This document shows positions 5,369 to 13,926 of a stretch of 15,705 bases of DNA, piece after piece (positions within the stretch are counted from its first letter, which is position 1; every line of letters begins with the position of its first letter). This DNA is from RGIG8700 sp045535635 (GTDB taxonomy: Bacteria > Bacillota > Clostridia > RGIG6154), in contig JAZSLZ010000111.1 in NCBI GenBank assembly GCA_045535635.1, positions 1-15,705 of the forward strand, written 5' to 3'. Under the pieces are notes generated by a model, which worked only from the letters and a program-made list of their open reading frames with translations, searched no databases and was not told the origin of the DNA. A program made the translations under genes and the position numbers.

Positions 5369-7523
5369 CGAAGAAAACGGATATTGTGTTGCAGCTATAG
5401 ACTCAAACGGTGAGTATATTACCGTTGTTGGCACAATGTTTTGTTTGTCACCCGGTGAAACAATAACTCTTCAGGGGACATACAAGGAGCATCCTGTTTA
5501 CGGTCAGCAGTTTGCAGTTTCTTCCTTTGAAAAAACTGCACCAAACTCTCTTGACAGTATATACAAATACTTAGCATCAGGAATGCTTAAAGGTATAAGA
5601 GAGGGTCTTGCAAAAAAAATTATAGATGCTTTTGGTGAAAATTCTCTTGATATTATAGAAAACGATCCTGAGAAGCTTTCACAGATAAAAGGCATAAGCA
5701 TAAAAAAAGCTTATGAGATTTCCAATGAATACATTCTGCAGTTTGGCTTAAGAACACTTATTATCTTTCTTCAGCAATATGATATTCCCCCCTCATTTGC
5801 TCCAAAAATCTATAAGGTTTTAGGAAGCGACGCTATTACCAAAATTAAAATCAATCCTTTTGTGCTCACAAAAAAAATCAAAGGTATCGGCTTTAAGACT
5901 GTTGATAATATTGCATACAAAATGGGAATTGAACCAAGTAACCCTGAAAGAATTCAGGCGGCGGTTAAATATGTTCTTACAGACTATACAGGTTACGGCA
6001 ACACTTATGTTACAAGAAATTCATTAATATATGCAACTTCAAGACTTTTAAACTGTGATGAGGAAATAATAAACACCGCAATAGATATGCTCATTTACGA
6101 AAGAGAAATTGTTTCCGAAACAATCAACAACGAAGAAGCCATATATTTAATCTCTATGCACATTGCAGAAACCAATTGTGCATACAGACTTAAAATGCTT
6201 AACAGCACATATCCTAAACCTGTTACTGATGATTTAAAAAATCTTGTTGAGCGTGTTGAAAAACATACCAACATAACTCTTGAGGAAAACCAAAGAAAAG
6301 CGGTGCTTTCTGCCCTTACAATGCCTGTTATGGTTATAACCGGCGGTCCGGGTACAGGAAAAACCACTGTTATCAACACAATTATACATTGTCTTGCAAA
6401 TCAGGGAAAATCTGTTGTTCTTGCCGCACCTACAGGCAGAGCTGCTAAAAGAATGTCTGAAATGACAAAAAAAGATGCTAAAACTCTTCACAGACTTTTA
6501 GAGCTTGGCTATTCTGGTGATGACGATGACAGAAAATTTGCAAAAGACGAAAATAATCCTATAGAAGCAGATGTTGTAATCATAGATGAAATGTCTATGG
6601 TCGACCTTTTGCTTTTCAATAGTCTATTGAAAGCTATTCCAAGAGGTACTTCCCTTATCCTTGTTGGTGATGCGGACCAGCTTCCGTCAATAGGACCAGG
6701 TAATGTTTTAAGAGATATTATAAACAGTGATGGCATTGCGGTAGTTAAGCTAACTGAAATTTTCAGACAAGCCCGTGAAAGCTTAATTGTTGTTAACTCT
6801 CATAAAATAAATAAAGGTGATTTTCCTGTCCTTAACGAAAAAAATAATGACTTCTTCTTTATGCCAAGAAACACGCCTGAAGAAATAAACAAAACAATTG
6901 TAGAGCTTTGTCTGCAAAGACTTCCCTCCGCTTATGGGTTTAATCCATTTACAGACATTCAGGTGCTTTCCCCTACAAGAAAAGGTCCTGTGGGGGTAAG
7001 AACACTTAACATTCTTCTTCAGGAAGCTTTAAACCCTAAAAGTGAAAGAAAAAAAGAAAAACCTGCAGGTGACTACACCTTCAGGGAGTTGGATAAAATA
7101 ATGCAGATAAAAAATAATTACGATATGCAGTGGTCTATGTCCGACAGCGATGAAGAAGGACTTGGACTTTTCAACGGCGATATTGGGATTATAAAAGATA
7201 TATCAAACGAGTTTGAAAATATGGACATTGTTTTCGATGATGTTAAAAGCACAAGCTATCCTTTTTCAAATCTTTCAGACCTTGAACTGGCTTATGCAAC
7301 AACAATACACAAAAGTCAGGGCAGCGAATTTCCTGCTATTATAATTCCTTTATACCCAAGTTCAACTGCTCTGCTTTCAAGAAATCTTTTATATACCGCC
7401 ATAACAAGGGCAAAGAAGCTTGTTATACTGGTTGGGCAGCAATCAGTCCTTACAAATATGATAAACAATAATCAGGAGGTGCGCAGATGTTCAGGACTAA
7501 AAGAGCGATTAACCTACAACTGA
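5325..7523 (+). CDS. recD2: RecD2 (YrrC-type) 5'-3' DNA helicase
   Basis: A 732-residue superfamily 1B helicase with the length usual for RecD2, which acts without RecBC in DNA repair and replication-fork upkeep. The N-terminal region (1-300) has the OB-like segment and helix-hairpin-helix repeats (LSQIKGISIKKAYEI near 120; the KKIKGIGFKTVDNIA segment near 185). Helicase motifs follow: Walker A GGPGTGKT (340-347, K346), Walker B IIDEMS (D421, E422), motif III LVGDADQLPS near 445, and the C-terminal HKSQGSEFP and YTAITRAKK motifs near 665 and 690. The ATG at 5325 follows AAGGAG (5312-5317) by 7 nt. The gene overlaps comFC by 37 nt, which suggests co-expression. Confidence 0.95.
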   Translation: METISGIVEEIIFYNEENGYCVAAIDSNGEYITVVGTMFCLSPGETITLQGTYKEHPVYGQQFAVSSFEKTAPNSLDSIYKYLASGMLKGIREGLAKKIIDAFGENSLDIIENDPEKLSQIKGISIKKAYEISNEYILQFGLRTLIIFLQQYDIPPSFAPKIYKVLGSDAITKIKINPFVLTKKIKGIGFKTVDNIAYKMGIEPSNPERIQAAVKYVLTDYTGYGNTYVTRNSLIYATSRLLNCDEEIINTAIDMLIYEREIVSETINNEEAIYLISMHIAETNCAYRLKMLNSTYPKPVTDDLKNLVERVEKHTNITLEENQRKAVLSALTMPVMVITGGPGTGKTTVINTIIHCLANQGKSVVLAAPTGRAAKRMSEMTKKDAKTLHRLLELGYSGDDDDRKFAKDENNPIEADVVIIDEMSMVDLLLFNSLLKAIPRGTSLILVGDADQLPSIGPGNVLRDIINSDGIAVVKLTEIFRQARESLIVVNSHKINKGDFPVLNEKNNDFFFMPRNTPEEINKTIVELCLQRLPSAYGFNPFTDIQVLSPTRKGPVGVRTLNILLQEALNPKSERKKEKPAGDYTFRELDKIMQIKNNYDMQWSMSDSDEEGLGLFNGDIGIIKDISNEFENMDIVFDDVKSTSYPFSNLSDLELAYATTIHKSQGSEFPAIIIPLYPSSTALLSRNLLYTAITRAKKLVILVGQQSVLTNMINNNQEVRRCSGLKERLTYN

Positions 7524-8248
7524 TAAAAAAGCTTCCAAAAATTTTGTTAAGCATTGTTGCCCCTGTTCATTGTTCATGTTGCAGAAAGCCACTAAAAATC
7601 ACTTCAACTCCGCCATATTTCTGTAAAACCTGCTTTAGCAGTATAAATCTTTTAAAACCATCAACTTGTATTAAATGCCAAAAGCCAAATGACTTTTCCG
7701 TTGATGATTTGCTTTGTCCTGAATGTTTAACAGACAATAAATTTCCTTTTACTGAATTTATTGCTCCGTTAAAATATGATGCTCCTGCAAAAGCCATAAT
7801 ACACAATCTTAAATTTTACTCAACACCGTCTGCTGCAGAAACGGTTGCAGAGCTTATATATTTAAAGCTTAAGGCATACAAAAGGCTTGATAAAATACAG
7901 GCTTTTGTACCTGCACCAATAAGCAGAAACAGACTTTCTGCAAGGTCCTACAATCAGACCTTGCTAATAGCAAAGCATCTTTCTAAAAAGACAGGAATTC
8001 CAACTATAAATGCATTGAAGAAAATAAAAGAAACCTCTCCTCAAAGTTCTCTTTCTATGAAAGAAAGATTAACAAATTTAGATGGTTCTATAATCTTTAA
8101 CACTAAAAAAGAAATACCTCAAAGCGTTGCCTTTATAGACGATGTTTACACCACAGGCACAACCGCCTCAACCTGTTGCAAAGAGCTTAAAAAGAATGGC
8201 GCAAAAAAGATTTATGTTTTATGCGGATGCGTTAACACTTATGAATAG
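7487..8248 (+). CDS. comFC: ComFC-type phosphoribosyltransferase-fold protein
   Basis: A 253-residue ComF/GntX-family protein. In B. subtilis and other competent bacteria ComFC is needed after DNA uptake for transformation. The N-terminal zinc-binding part has four cysteine pairs (C29/C32, C46/C49, C61/C64, C77/C80). The C-terminal phosphoribosyltransferase fold (about 100-250) carries the PRPP-type loop VAFIDDVYTTGTTA (214-227). The ATG follows AGGAGGTG (7474-7481) by 5 nt, inside the end of recD2. No comFA helicase gene is next to it, and many non-competent Clostridia carry it, so a role in natural transformation here is not established. It ends tail to tail with the ymxH-like gene, overlapping by 10 nt. 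Confidence 0.9.
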   Translation: MFRTKRAINLQLIKKLPKILLSIVAPVHCSCCRKPLKITSTPPYFCKTCFSSINLLKPSTCIKCQKPNDFSVDDLLCPECLTDNKFPFTEFIAPLKYDAPAKAIIHNLKFYSTPSAAETVAELIYLKLKAYKRLDKIQAFVPAPISRNRLSARSYNQTLLIAKHLSKKTGIPTINALKKIKETSPQSSLSMKERLTNLDGSIIFNTKKEIPQSVAFIDDVYTTGTTASTCCKELKKNGAKKIYVLCGCVNTYE

Positions 8249-8472
8249 TCAACAAGGATTATGTCCTCCCCTATGGTTTTTATTTTATCCCAGGGGATTA
8301 CATAGTCCTCTTTATTACCAAAAATCCCAAAAATCTTTCCGTTTGCAGGTACTATAATAGAATTAAGACGACCTGTATTCATATCTATATCCACATCACA
8401 AACAAATCCAAGTCTTTTTCCGTCGCAGATATTTATAACCTCTTTTTGTCTGAAATCAGATGATTTTACCAT
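8239..8472 (-). CDS. ymxH: YlmC/YmxH-family PRC-barrel protein
   Basis: A 77-residue protein of the YlmC/YmxH sporulation-associated family with a PRC-barrel-like fold. The start MVKSSDFRQKEVINI and the DGKRLGFV segment (17-24) are typical, as is the C-terminal VIPWDKIKTIGEDIILV. Function in this family is poorly known; members occur widely in spore-forming Firmicutes. The ATG at 8472 is chosen because AGGGGAGGTG (8488-8479) precedes it by 6 nt; a longer in-frame reading to 8502 starts inside the hairpin loop and lacks a ribosome site. It follows rho by 45 nt, and its whole ribosome site lies in the 3' arm of the rho terminator-like hairpin. The 3' end overlaps comFC by 10 nt in convergent orientation. 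Confidence 0.85.
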   Translation of the reverse strand: MVKSSDFRQKEVINICDGKRLGFVCDVDIDMNTGRLNSIIVPANGKIFGIFGNKEDYVIPWDKIKTIGEDIILVDYS

Positions 8473-8473
8473 A

Positions 8474-8516
8474 AAAAACACCTCCCCTAAAATTCTATTC
8501 AAAGAGAGGTGTTTTT
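8474..8516. terminator. Bidirectional terminator-like hairpin between rho and ymxH
   Basis: Perfect inverted repeat AAAAACACCTC / GAGGTGTTTTT (8506-8516 and 8474-8484), extendable on the minus strand to 15 pairs with two G-T pairs, around a 13-nt loop (8489-8501). On the minus strand it begins one base after the rho stop and ends in six T directly before the ymxH ATG. On the plus strand it can stop transcripts leaving comFC. The 3' arm contains the ymxH Shine-Dalgarno. Confidence 0.85.
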
Positions 8517-8517
8517 A

Positions 8518-9798
8518 TTATTTAATTTTAGAAATAAGCTGTTCGTTATTTTCTGTTGAAACAACAAGATTTATAAATTTCTCTGTTATTTCATAGCTTT
8601 GGTCAGTTGCAAGTGCTCTTCTTAATTTAAGCATTGTTGCCGCTTCTTTTTCAGATAAGAGAAGTTCTTCTTTTCTTGTTCCTGATTTTATTATGTCTAT
8701 TGCAGGGAAAATTCGTCTTTCCTGAAGCTTTCTGTCAAGGTGAATTTCCATATTACCTGTACCTTTAAACTCTTCATATATAACGTCATCCATTCTGCTT
8801 CCTGTTTCTGTAAGTGCAGTTGCAAGAATTGTTACACTTCCGCCGTTTTCTATATTTCTTGCCGCACCAAAAAACTTTTTAGGCATATGAAACGCACCAG
8901 GATCTATACCTCCTGAAAGAGTTCTTCCCGTTGAGGGAATTACAAGGTTGTATGCTCTTGTAAGTCTTGTGAGCGAATCTAAAAGAACAACAACATCTTT
9001 CTTTTGCTCTGCTATTCTCTGTGCTCTTTCAAGCACCATTTCTGCTACCTTTATGTGATGAGCAGGAAGCTCATCAAATGTTGAATAAATAACATCGCCT
9101 TTAATGCTTCTCTGCATATCCGAAACCTCTTCAGGTCTTTCATCAATTAAAAGAACAATTATTTCAACATCAGGATAATTTTTTGATATTGCGTTTGCAA
9201 TATTTTTAAGAAGTGTTGTCTTTCCTGCTTTTGGCGGTGCTACTATAAGACCTCTCTGCCCTTTGCCAAGTGGTGCAATAATGTCTATAATTCTTGTTGA
9301 GAAATCATCTTTTTCTGTTTCAAGCTTAAGTCTGAAATCAGGATAAATTGGTGTTAGGTACTCAAATGGTCGTCTTTTTGTTGCTATGGCAGGAATATCG
9401 CCATTGATAGTAGAAACAAAAATAAGAGGTTTTAATTTTTCGTGAGCCTTTGTTTCTCTTGTGTTACCGCAAATCTTGTCCCCTGTTTTTAAGTTAAATC
9501 TCTTTATTTGGTTTGCTGATACATATACATCTTTATTTGTAGGAAGATAATTCTCCCCTCTTATGAAGCCGTATCCGTCAGGCATAACCTCTAAAACACC
9601 TTCAACCTTTTCGTATTCATCAGGCTGACTTACTTCTTCGTTTTCCTGTTCTATTTCTTCTCCCTTTTCAGGCTTTGGCATTTTTTCAAACACAAGCTGA
9701 GCAAGTTCTGTTTTTTTGTACTTTGAAAAGTCTTTTATGCCAAGCTCCTTTGCCATTTCCTGAAGCTCCATCATTGTTTTAAGCATTAAATATTCCAT
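8518..9798 (-). CDS. rho: Transcription termination factor Rho
   Basis: A 426-residue RNA-dependent ATPase that ends transcription. Domains: Rho_N helical domain (about 5-40), a short acidic linker (43-64), the cold-shock-like RNA-binding domain with GYGFIR (75-80) and VYVSANQIKRFNL (91-103), then the RecA-type ATPase with P-loop APPKAGKTT (187-195), LLIDERPEEVSDM (216-228), Walker B VVVLLDSLTR (269-278) and the Q- and R-loop regions through about 350. The FDELPAHHIKVAEM segment (241-254) replaces the FDEPASRH form of proteobacteria, as I recall for other Clostridia. The start ATG follows GGAG by 5 nt and lies 10 nt after the CvpA-like gene. A strong intrinsic hairpin follows its stop. Confidence 0.97.
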   Translation of the reverse strand: MEYLMLKTMMELQEMAKELGIKDFSKYKKTELAQLVFEKMPKPEKGEEIEQENEEVSQPDEYEKVEGVLEVMPDGYGFIRGENYLPTNKDVYVSANQIKRFNLKTGDKICGNTRETKAHEKLKPLIFVSTINGDIPAIATKRRPFEYLTPIYPDFRLKLETEKDDFSTRIIDIIAPLGKGQRGLIVAPPKAGKTTLLKNIANAISKNYPDVEIIVLLIDERPEEVSDMQRSIKGDVIYSTFDELPAHHIKVAEMVLERAQRIAEQKKDVVVLLDSLTRLTRAYNLVIPSTGRTLSGGIDPGAFHMPKKFFGAARNIENGGSVTILATALTETGSRMDDVIYEEFKGTGNMEIHLDRKLQERRIFPAIDIIKSGTRKEELLLSEKEAATMLKLRRALATDQSYEITEKFINLVVSTENNEQLISKIK

Positions 9799-9808
9799 AT
9801 TTTCTCCA

Positions 9809-10426
9809 TTATCTCATTATAAGCGTCATTAAAATATTGTTATTATAAAAATATTTTGCAATATATGTTGCCGATATTGCATTATGTATGTTTTCGTAAC
9901 TTTCCATTGGCACAAGCAAGGTTAAAACTGCGCATATAATAAGCACTATAATCACACCTTTAATTACACCAAACAACATACCGACTGTTGAATTTATAAT
10001 ATTTAAAATAGGAAGTCTCATAATAACATCCACTATTCCAACAGTAAAACCAAGAATTATTTTTACTCCGACAAATGTAATAACAACCGTGATTATAGTT
10101 ATTATCGTTTGCACAATTTTTTCTGCAACTCCCATTGTAGCAACAGAGATGGCATCATTCATCCATAAAGGCATAGCTGCAGTTTCTGCAGAAGTAGCTT
10201 TTAGAACAACACCCTGATTTATATCCTCCATTATTTTCTGCATAAAGTCAAACTGCATTAAATATTCTGCAACTGCTTCGTGGTAAAGTGCAGTAAGGGT
10301 TGCCGCAAGAATAAATGCAATAAGGCTATACACAGTTTTTACAAGTCCTTTTTTATAGCCAACAGTTGCAACAATCCATATAATTGCAACTACAATTACA
10401 TCTATTATTATATTCAACTTCAGCAT
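9809..10426 (-). CDS. CvpA-family membrane protein
   Basis: A 205-residue integral membrane protein with four predicted helices (about residues 5-23, 29-47, 104-127 and 148-171) and a long soluble loop between helices 2 and 3. The segment LPILNIINSTVGMLFGVIKG (138-157) matches the conserved CvpA core. E. coli CvpA is needed for colicin V production and affects envelope stress; the role in Firmicutes is unclear. The start overlaps the stop of the DUF5711-like gene by one base (TAATG), with GAGGGGG just upstream, so translation is probably coupled. Being next to an extracytoplasmic DUF5711-like protein, the two may act together at the envelope; that is inference. Confidence 0.8.
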   Translation of the reverse strand: MLKLNIIIDVIVVAIIWIVATVGYKKGLVKTVYSLIAFILAATLTALYHEAVAEYLMQFDFMQKIMEDINQGVVLKATSAETAAMPLWMNDAISVATMGVAEKIVQTIITIITVVITFVGVKIILGFTVGIVDVIMRLPILNIINSTVGMLFGVIKGVIIVLIICAVLTLLVPMESYENIHNAISATYIAKYFYNNNILMTLIMR

Positions 10427-11538
10427 TAACGCCCCCTCTTTATGTTAAACATTTTTATACTGCTGGAACTGTATATAGCGAAATTTCTCCAGTTGTCCGA
10501 AAGAACAATACGGCTTCCGTCTTTGGAAAATTCGCCTTGAACAAGAGTTTTTCCGTTACTTTTAATAACTTTCATATTTCCCTCTCCTGCAGCTGCAACT
10601 TTTCCGTTGTTTTCATCAAGCATCGCAATATGAAATTCGCAAGGGTTTGTCCCTTTTTCAGCTAATTTTTCATTAAGAATAACAACCTCTGAAAGTCCCA
10701 TATTTTCTGAAAGAGCAAGTACTATATTATCCTTGTTTTCATTATCAAAACATTCAAGAGTTCTTCCCTTGTAATCATATTCGCTTTTAATTTTTCCTGT
10801 TTTACTTAATGTATATGCTTTCTTGTCCCCAATAAGAACTACAGAAGAACCGTCAAAGGTAATTGAATAAGGTACCAGGTCTTCGAGCTGTACGCTTGAA
10901 AGTACATTTTCGTCTTTAATTTTATACTGTTCCACGATTGTATTGAGCTTATTTGTGCCCATCTTTACAGACGCAACTGCAAGAAGTCTGGAATCGTCAG
11001 AAAGCTTGGCGTCAATAGCATAGCTTTCATCTGAATACCATCTGTATTTTTCTGTTCCTGTGTTATCAAAAACCAGGACAACAGACTTATAGCCTGTTTC
11101 ACCCGAAAGTACGGTAATATATCCCTTTTTATTAACAGATACTCTTTTTACATTCTGAGGCACCTTAACCTCATAATAAACTGAATTCCCTTTAAGTACG
11201 GTTATTTCTGCAGAGGATGTATCAGCTAAAGCAATATACTTTCCTTTTTTGTGCATTATTGGTGAGTATGCACTTGTGTAATATTCTTCTTCAAATTCTG
11301 CTTTATTATTGTATTTTTTTAAGCCCTGTGAATTATATACCGCAAAATTGCCGTCAATATAATCCACATCAAATTCAGAAACAACATCTGTTGTAACAGA
11401 ATAAACTTCATCAGATATTTTATTTCCGAATATTGCATTTAATGCGTCAGGCAATATAATTGCTATAATAACTGCAATGATTACCACTCCTGTAGCAATC
11501 TGAAGCAAGGTCTTGTTATCTTTAATTTTAAGTTTCAT
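10426..11538 (-). CDS. DUF5711-like membrane-anchored beta-propeller protein
   Basis: A 370-residue protein of unknown function. A short basic N-terminus (KLKIKDNK) precedes one membrane segment (about 12-32), so the rest is probably outside the membrane. The remainder consists of short repeating beta-rich units of about 40 residues, each moving from a hydrophobic strand to a turn with Gly/Asn/Asp (such as KGKYIALADTSSAEITVLKG and DDSRLLAVASVK), which suggests a seven- or eight-bladed propeller resembling WD40 or PQQ folds. The family assignment is from recalled similarity to DUF5711 proteins of Clostridia, not a search. The ATG follows AAAGGA by 7 nt, 15 nt after truA. It is coupled to the CvpA-family gene by a one-base overlap. 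Confidence 0.7.
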   Translation of the reverse strand: MKLKIKDNKTLLQIATGVVIIAVIIAIILPDALNAIFGNKISDEVYSVTTDVVSEFDVDYIDGNFAVYNSQGLKKYNNKAEFEEEYYTSAYSPIMHKKGKYIALADTSSAEITVLKGNSVYYEVKVPQNVKRVSVNKKGYITVLSGETGYKSVVLVFDNTGTEKYRWYSDESYAIDAKLSDDSRLLAVASVKMGTNKLNTIVEQYKIKDENVLSSVQLEDLVPYSITFDGSSVVLIGDKKAYTLSKTGKIKSEYDYKGRTLECFDNENKDNIVLALSENMGLSEVVILNEKLAEKGTNPCEFHIAMLDENNGKVAAAGEGNMKVIKSNGKTLVQGEFSKDGSRIVLSDNWRNFAIYSSSSIKMFNIKRGR

Positions 11539-11553
11539 AAAGCATTCCTTTCA

Positions 11554-12288
11554 TCAATATTCAACACTTTTAAGATAAAGTCCGTTAGGCGGTGCAGTTA
11601 TTCCTGCTTTTCGTCTGTCTTTTGATTCAATAATTTCTTTTATATATGCAGGTTCAATTTTCCCGCATCCTGCATAAACCAGCGTTCCTGTTATAATACG
11701 AACCATATTATATAAAAATCCGTTTGAAGATATTGTAACAACAATTTCTTCGCCTTCTCTTTCAACCTTAAGCTCATCTACATTTCTTACTGTTGTTTTA
11801 ACCTGACCGCCTGATGCCATAAAGCAAATAAAATCCTTTTCGCCAACAATATAAGATGCCGCTTCTTTCATTTTTTCAATATCAAGGGGGTATTTATAGT
11901 GCCAGGTGTATTTGGCTTTAAAAGGATCTGAAATTTCTGTATTTAAAATACGATAGACATAGGTTTTTCTTTTGACAGAAAATCTTCCGTGGAAATCCTC
12001 ATCTGCCTCGAATGCAGATTTGACTCTTATATCATCCGGAAGAAGTGCATTAAGAGCGTAGGGAATTCTGTCAACTGGTACAGTTGAATTTGTTTTAAAG
12101 GTTAAAAGATAATTAAGTGCGTGAACACCTGTATCTGTTCTTCCACAGCCATAAACGGTTATATCTTCTTTGGTCATTTTGGAAATTGTTTCTTCCATAA
12201 CCTGCTGAATTGTTATAAATCCGTTTTGAGTCTGGTAGCCGAAATATCCTGCTCCGTCATACGATATAATAAGTGCTATATTTCTCAT
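11554..12288 (-). CDS. truA: tRNA pseudouridine(38-40) synthase
   Basis: A 244-residue TruA that converts uridines 38-40 of the tRNA anticodon stem to pseudouridine. The catalytic motif GCGRTDTGVHA (47-57) contains the nucleophile D52. The N-terminal ALIISYDGAGYFGYQTQ (5-21) and the C-terminal FLYNMVRIITGTLVYAG region are typical. Its ATG overlaps the ecfT stop in an ATGA, with GGTGA a few bases upstream. The order ecfA1-ecfA2-ecfT-truA is widespread in Firmicutes. Confidence 0.97.
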   Translation of the reverse strand: MRNIALIISYDGAGYFGYQTQNGFITIQQVMEETISKMTKEDITVYGCGRTDTGVHALNYLLTFKTNSTVPVDRIPYALNALLPDDIRVKSAFEADEDFHGRFSVKRKTYVYRILNTEISDPFKAKYTWHYKYPLDIEKMKEAASYIVGEKDFICFMASGGQVKTTVRNVDELKVEREGEEIVVTISSNGFLYNMVRIITGTLVYAGCGKIEPAYIKEIIESKDRRKAGITAPPNGLYLKSVEY

Positions 12289-13088
12289 TTAATCACCGTT
12301 TTTGTTAATATGATAAAAGCTATATATACTAAAAATACCACTATTGCAACAAAATCCTGCTTTGTTATTTTAAGAGTTTTAAGGCTTGTTCTTCCCTCTC
12401 CACCGTTGTAGCATCTGCATTCCATTGCAAGTGCAAGTTCATCCGCTCTTTTTAATGAGTTAATAAATAATGGAACAAGGATTGGTACCATCGCTTTTAT
12501 TTTCTGGAAAATTCCGCCTGACATAAAGTCCGTGCCTCTTGCACTTTGTGCCTTCATAAGCTTTTCTGTTTCTTCAAGAAGTGTTGGGATAAAACGAAGT
12601 GCTATTGTCATCATCATTGCTATTTCGTGTGCAGGGAATTTAAACACCTTTAACGGCGATAAAAGCTTTTCTATTGCACCTGTAAGCATTATAGGGGATG
12701 TTGTAAGAGTTAAAATTGATGTTGCGGCAACTAAAAGTATAAGTCTTGCCACCATAGTAGCTGCAAGTACAAGTCCCTCGTATGTTATTTTTAAGAAACC
12801 TAATTTATAAACTATTGTACCATCTGTCAAAAAGATATTAAGAAGTGATGTAAACACCAGAATATACAAAATCGGCTTTAAGCCTTTAAGCACGAATACA
12901 AAAGGAACTTTTGAAAGTAGTATAATAACTAAAATCAATGCTGTTGTAACTAAATATGCCGATACTGTATCTGCAATAAAGAGCATAACAACAAGAGCTA
13001 AAACAAGAACTATTTTAACTCGTGGGTCAAGCTTATGAATAATTGAACGCGCAGGGTAATATTGCCCTAGTGTAATGTCGTTAAGCAT
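12285..13088 (-). CDS. ecfT: ECF transporter transmembrane component EcfT
   Basis: A 267-residue membrane protein that joins the two EcfA ATPases to interchangeable substrate-binding S components for uptake of vitamins and some metals. Around five to six membrane segments are visible (about 26-44, 46-60, 68-90, 105-130, 152-170 and 245-263). The coupling helices carry SARGTDF (182-188) and ECRCYNGG (223-230), the latter a variant of the usual Ala-Arg-Gly motif. The conserved DPRVK is at 21-25. The ATG follows AGGAG by 6 nt inside the end of ecfA2. No S component is in this window, so it is probably a shared (group II) module. Confidence 0.93.
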   Translation of the reverse strand: MLNDITLGQYYPARSIIHKLDPRVKIVLVLALVVMLFIADTVSAYLVTTALILVIILLSKVPFVFVLKGLKPILYILVFTSLLNIFLTDGTIVYKLGFLKITYEGLVLAATMVARLILLVAATSILTLTTSPIMLTGAIEKLLSPLKVFKFPAHEIAMMMTIALRFIPTLLEETEKLMKAQSARGTDFMSGGIFQKIKAMVPILVPLFINSLKRADELALAMECRCYNGGEGRTSLKTLKITKQDFVAIVVFLVYIAFIILTKTVIK

Positions 13089-13926
13089 CTTTTTCTCCTG
13101 TTAGTATTTCTGCAGCTTTTTTTATGTCAAACACATCATCCGGGATTGAATAACCTTTTTTTCTTAACATATTCATTATTTTAGAAATTTCAGGTATATC
13201 AAGTCCCATATTATTAAGTTCTTCTTCTCTTTTGAACACCTTTGACGGTTTATCATCAATAGCGATTTCGCCTTTGTTCATAACAATTATTCTGTCTGCA
13301 TACTTTGCAATATCCTCCATACTGTGTGAAACAAGAATAACCGTTATTTTCTTTTCTTTATATATTTTATAAAGCTCGTCTAAAATAAGATTTCTGCCGT
13401 AAGGATCAAGTCCTGCTGCAGGTTCGTCTAGTATTAAATATTTTGGATTAAGGGCTAAAATTCCTGCTATTGCAACTCTTCTTTTCTGTCCACCTGATAA
13501 ATTAAAGGGTGAGCTTTCAAGAATGTCTTCATCAATTCCTATTGAAGATGCAGTTTCTTTTACTCTTTTGTCCTTATCTCCATCAAAACCGAAATTATCA
13601 AGACCGAATTTTATATCTTTATATACAGTTTCTTCAAAAAGCTGATATTCAGGGTACTGAAAAACCATTCCCACTTTTTCACGGATTTTTTTTATTTTTA
13701 CGCCTTTACCGTTAATATTTTCGCAATCAACTGTAACTGTTCCGCATTCTGGCTTTAAAAGTCCGTTGAAAAGCTGAATTAAGGTTGATTTTCCCGAACC
13801 TGTATGTCCAATAATTCCAACGAATTCATTATCCTTGATTTCAAGGTTTATATTTTTAAGAGCAGTTTTTTCAAATGGTCCGCCCTTGCCGTATATATAG
13901 TTAATATTTTCAAGCTTTATACTCAT
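13081..13926 (-). CDS. ecfA2: ECF transporter ATPase EcfA2
   Basis: A 281-residue ABC ATPase that pairs with EcfA1 to power the ECF transporter. Walker A GHTGSGKST (40-48), Q-loop Q90, signature LSGGQ (143-147), Walker B YLILDEP (163-169, catalytic E168), D-loop GLDP and switch H201 are all intact. It overlaps ecfA1 by an ATGA and ecfT by 8 nt. The call as EcfA2 rather than EcfA1 rests on its position second in the pair and the DEPAAGLDP form. Confidence 0.93.
   Translation of the reverse strand: MSIKLENINYIYGKGGPFEKTALKNINLEIKDNEFVGIIGHTGSGKSTLIQLFNGLLKPECGTVTVDCENINGKGVKIKKIREKVGMVFQYPEYQLFEETVYKDIKFGLDNFGFDGDKDKRVKETASSIGIDEDILESSPFNLSGGQKRRVAIAGILALNPKYLILDEPAAGLDPYGRNLILDELYKIYKEKKITVILVSHSMEDIAKYADRIIVMNKGEIAIDDKPSKVFKREEELNNMGLDIPEISKIMNMLRKKGYSIPDDVFDIKKAAEILTGEKDA

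Noticed and set aside
8473..8502. ten-residue N-terminal extension of the ymxH-like protein
   Set aside because: The family usually begins MVKSSD; the extension reads through the ribosome site and hairpin arm.
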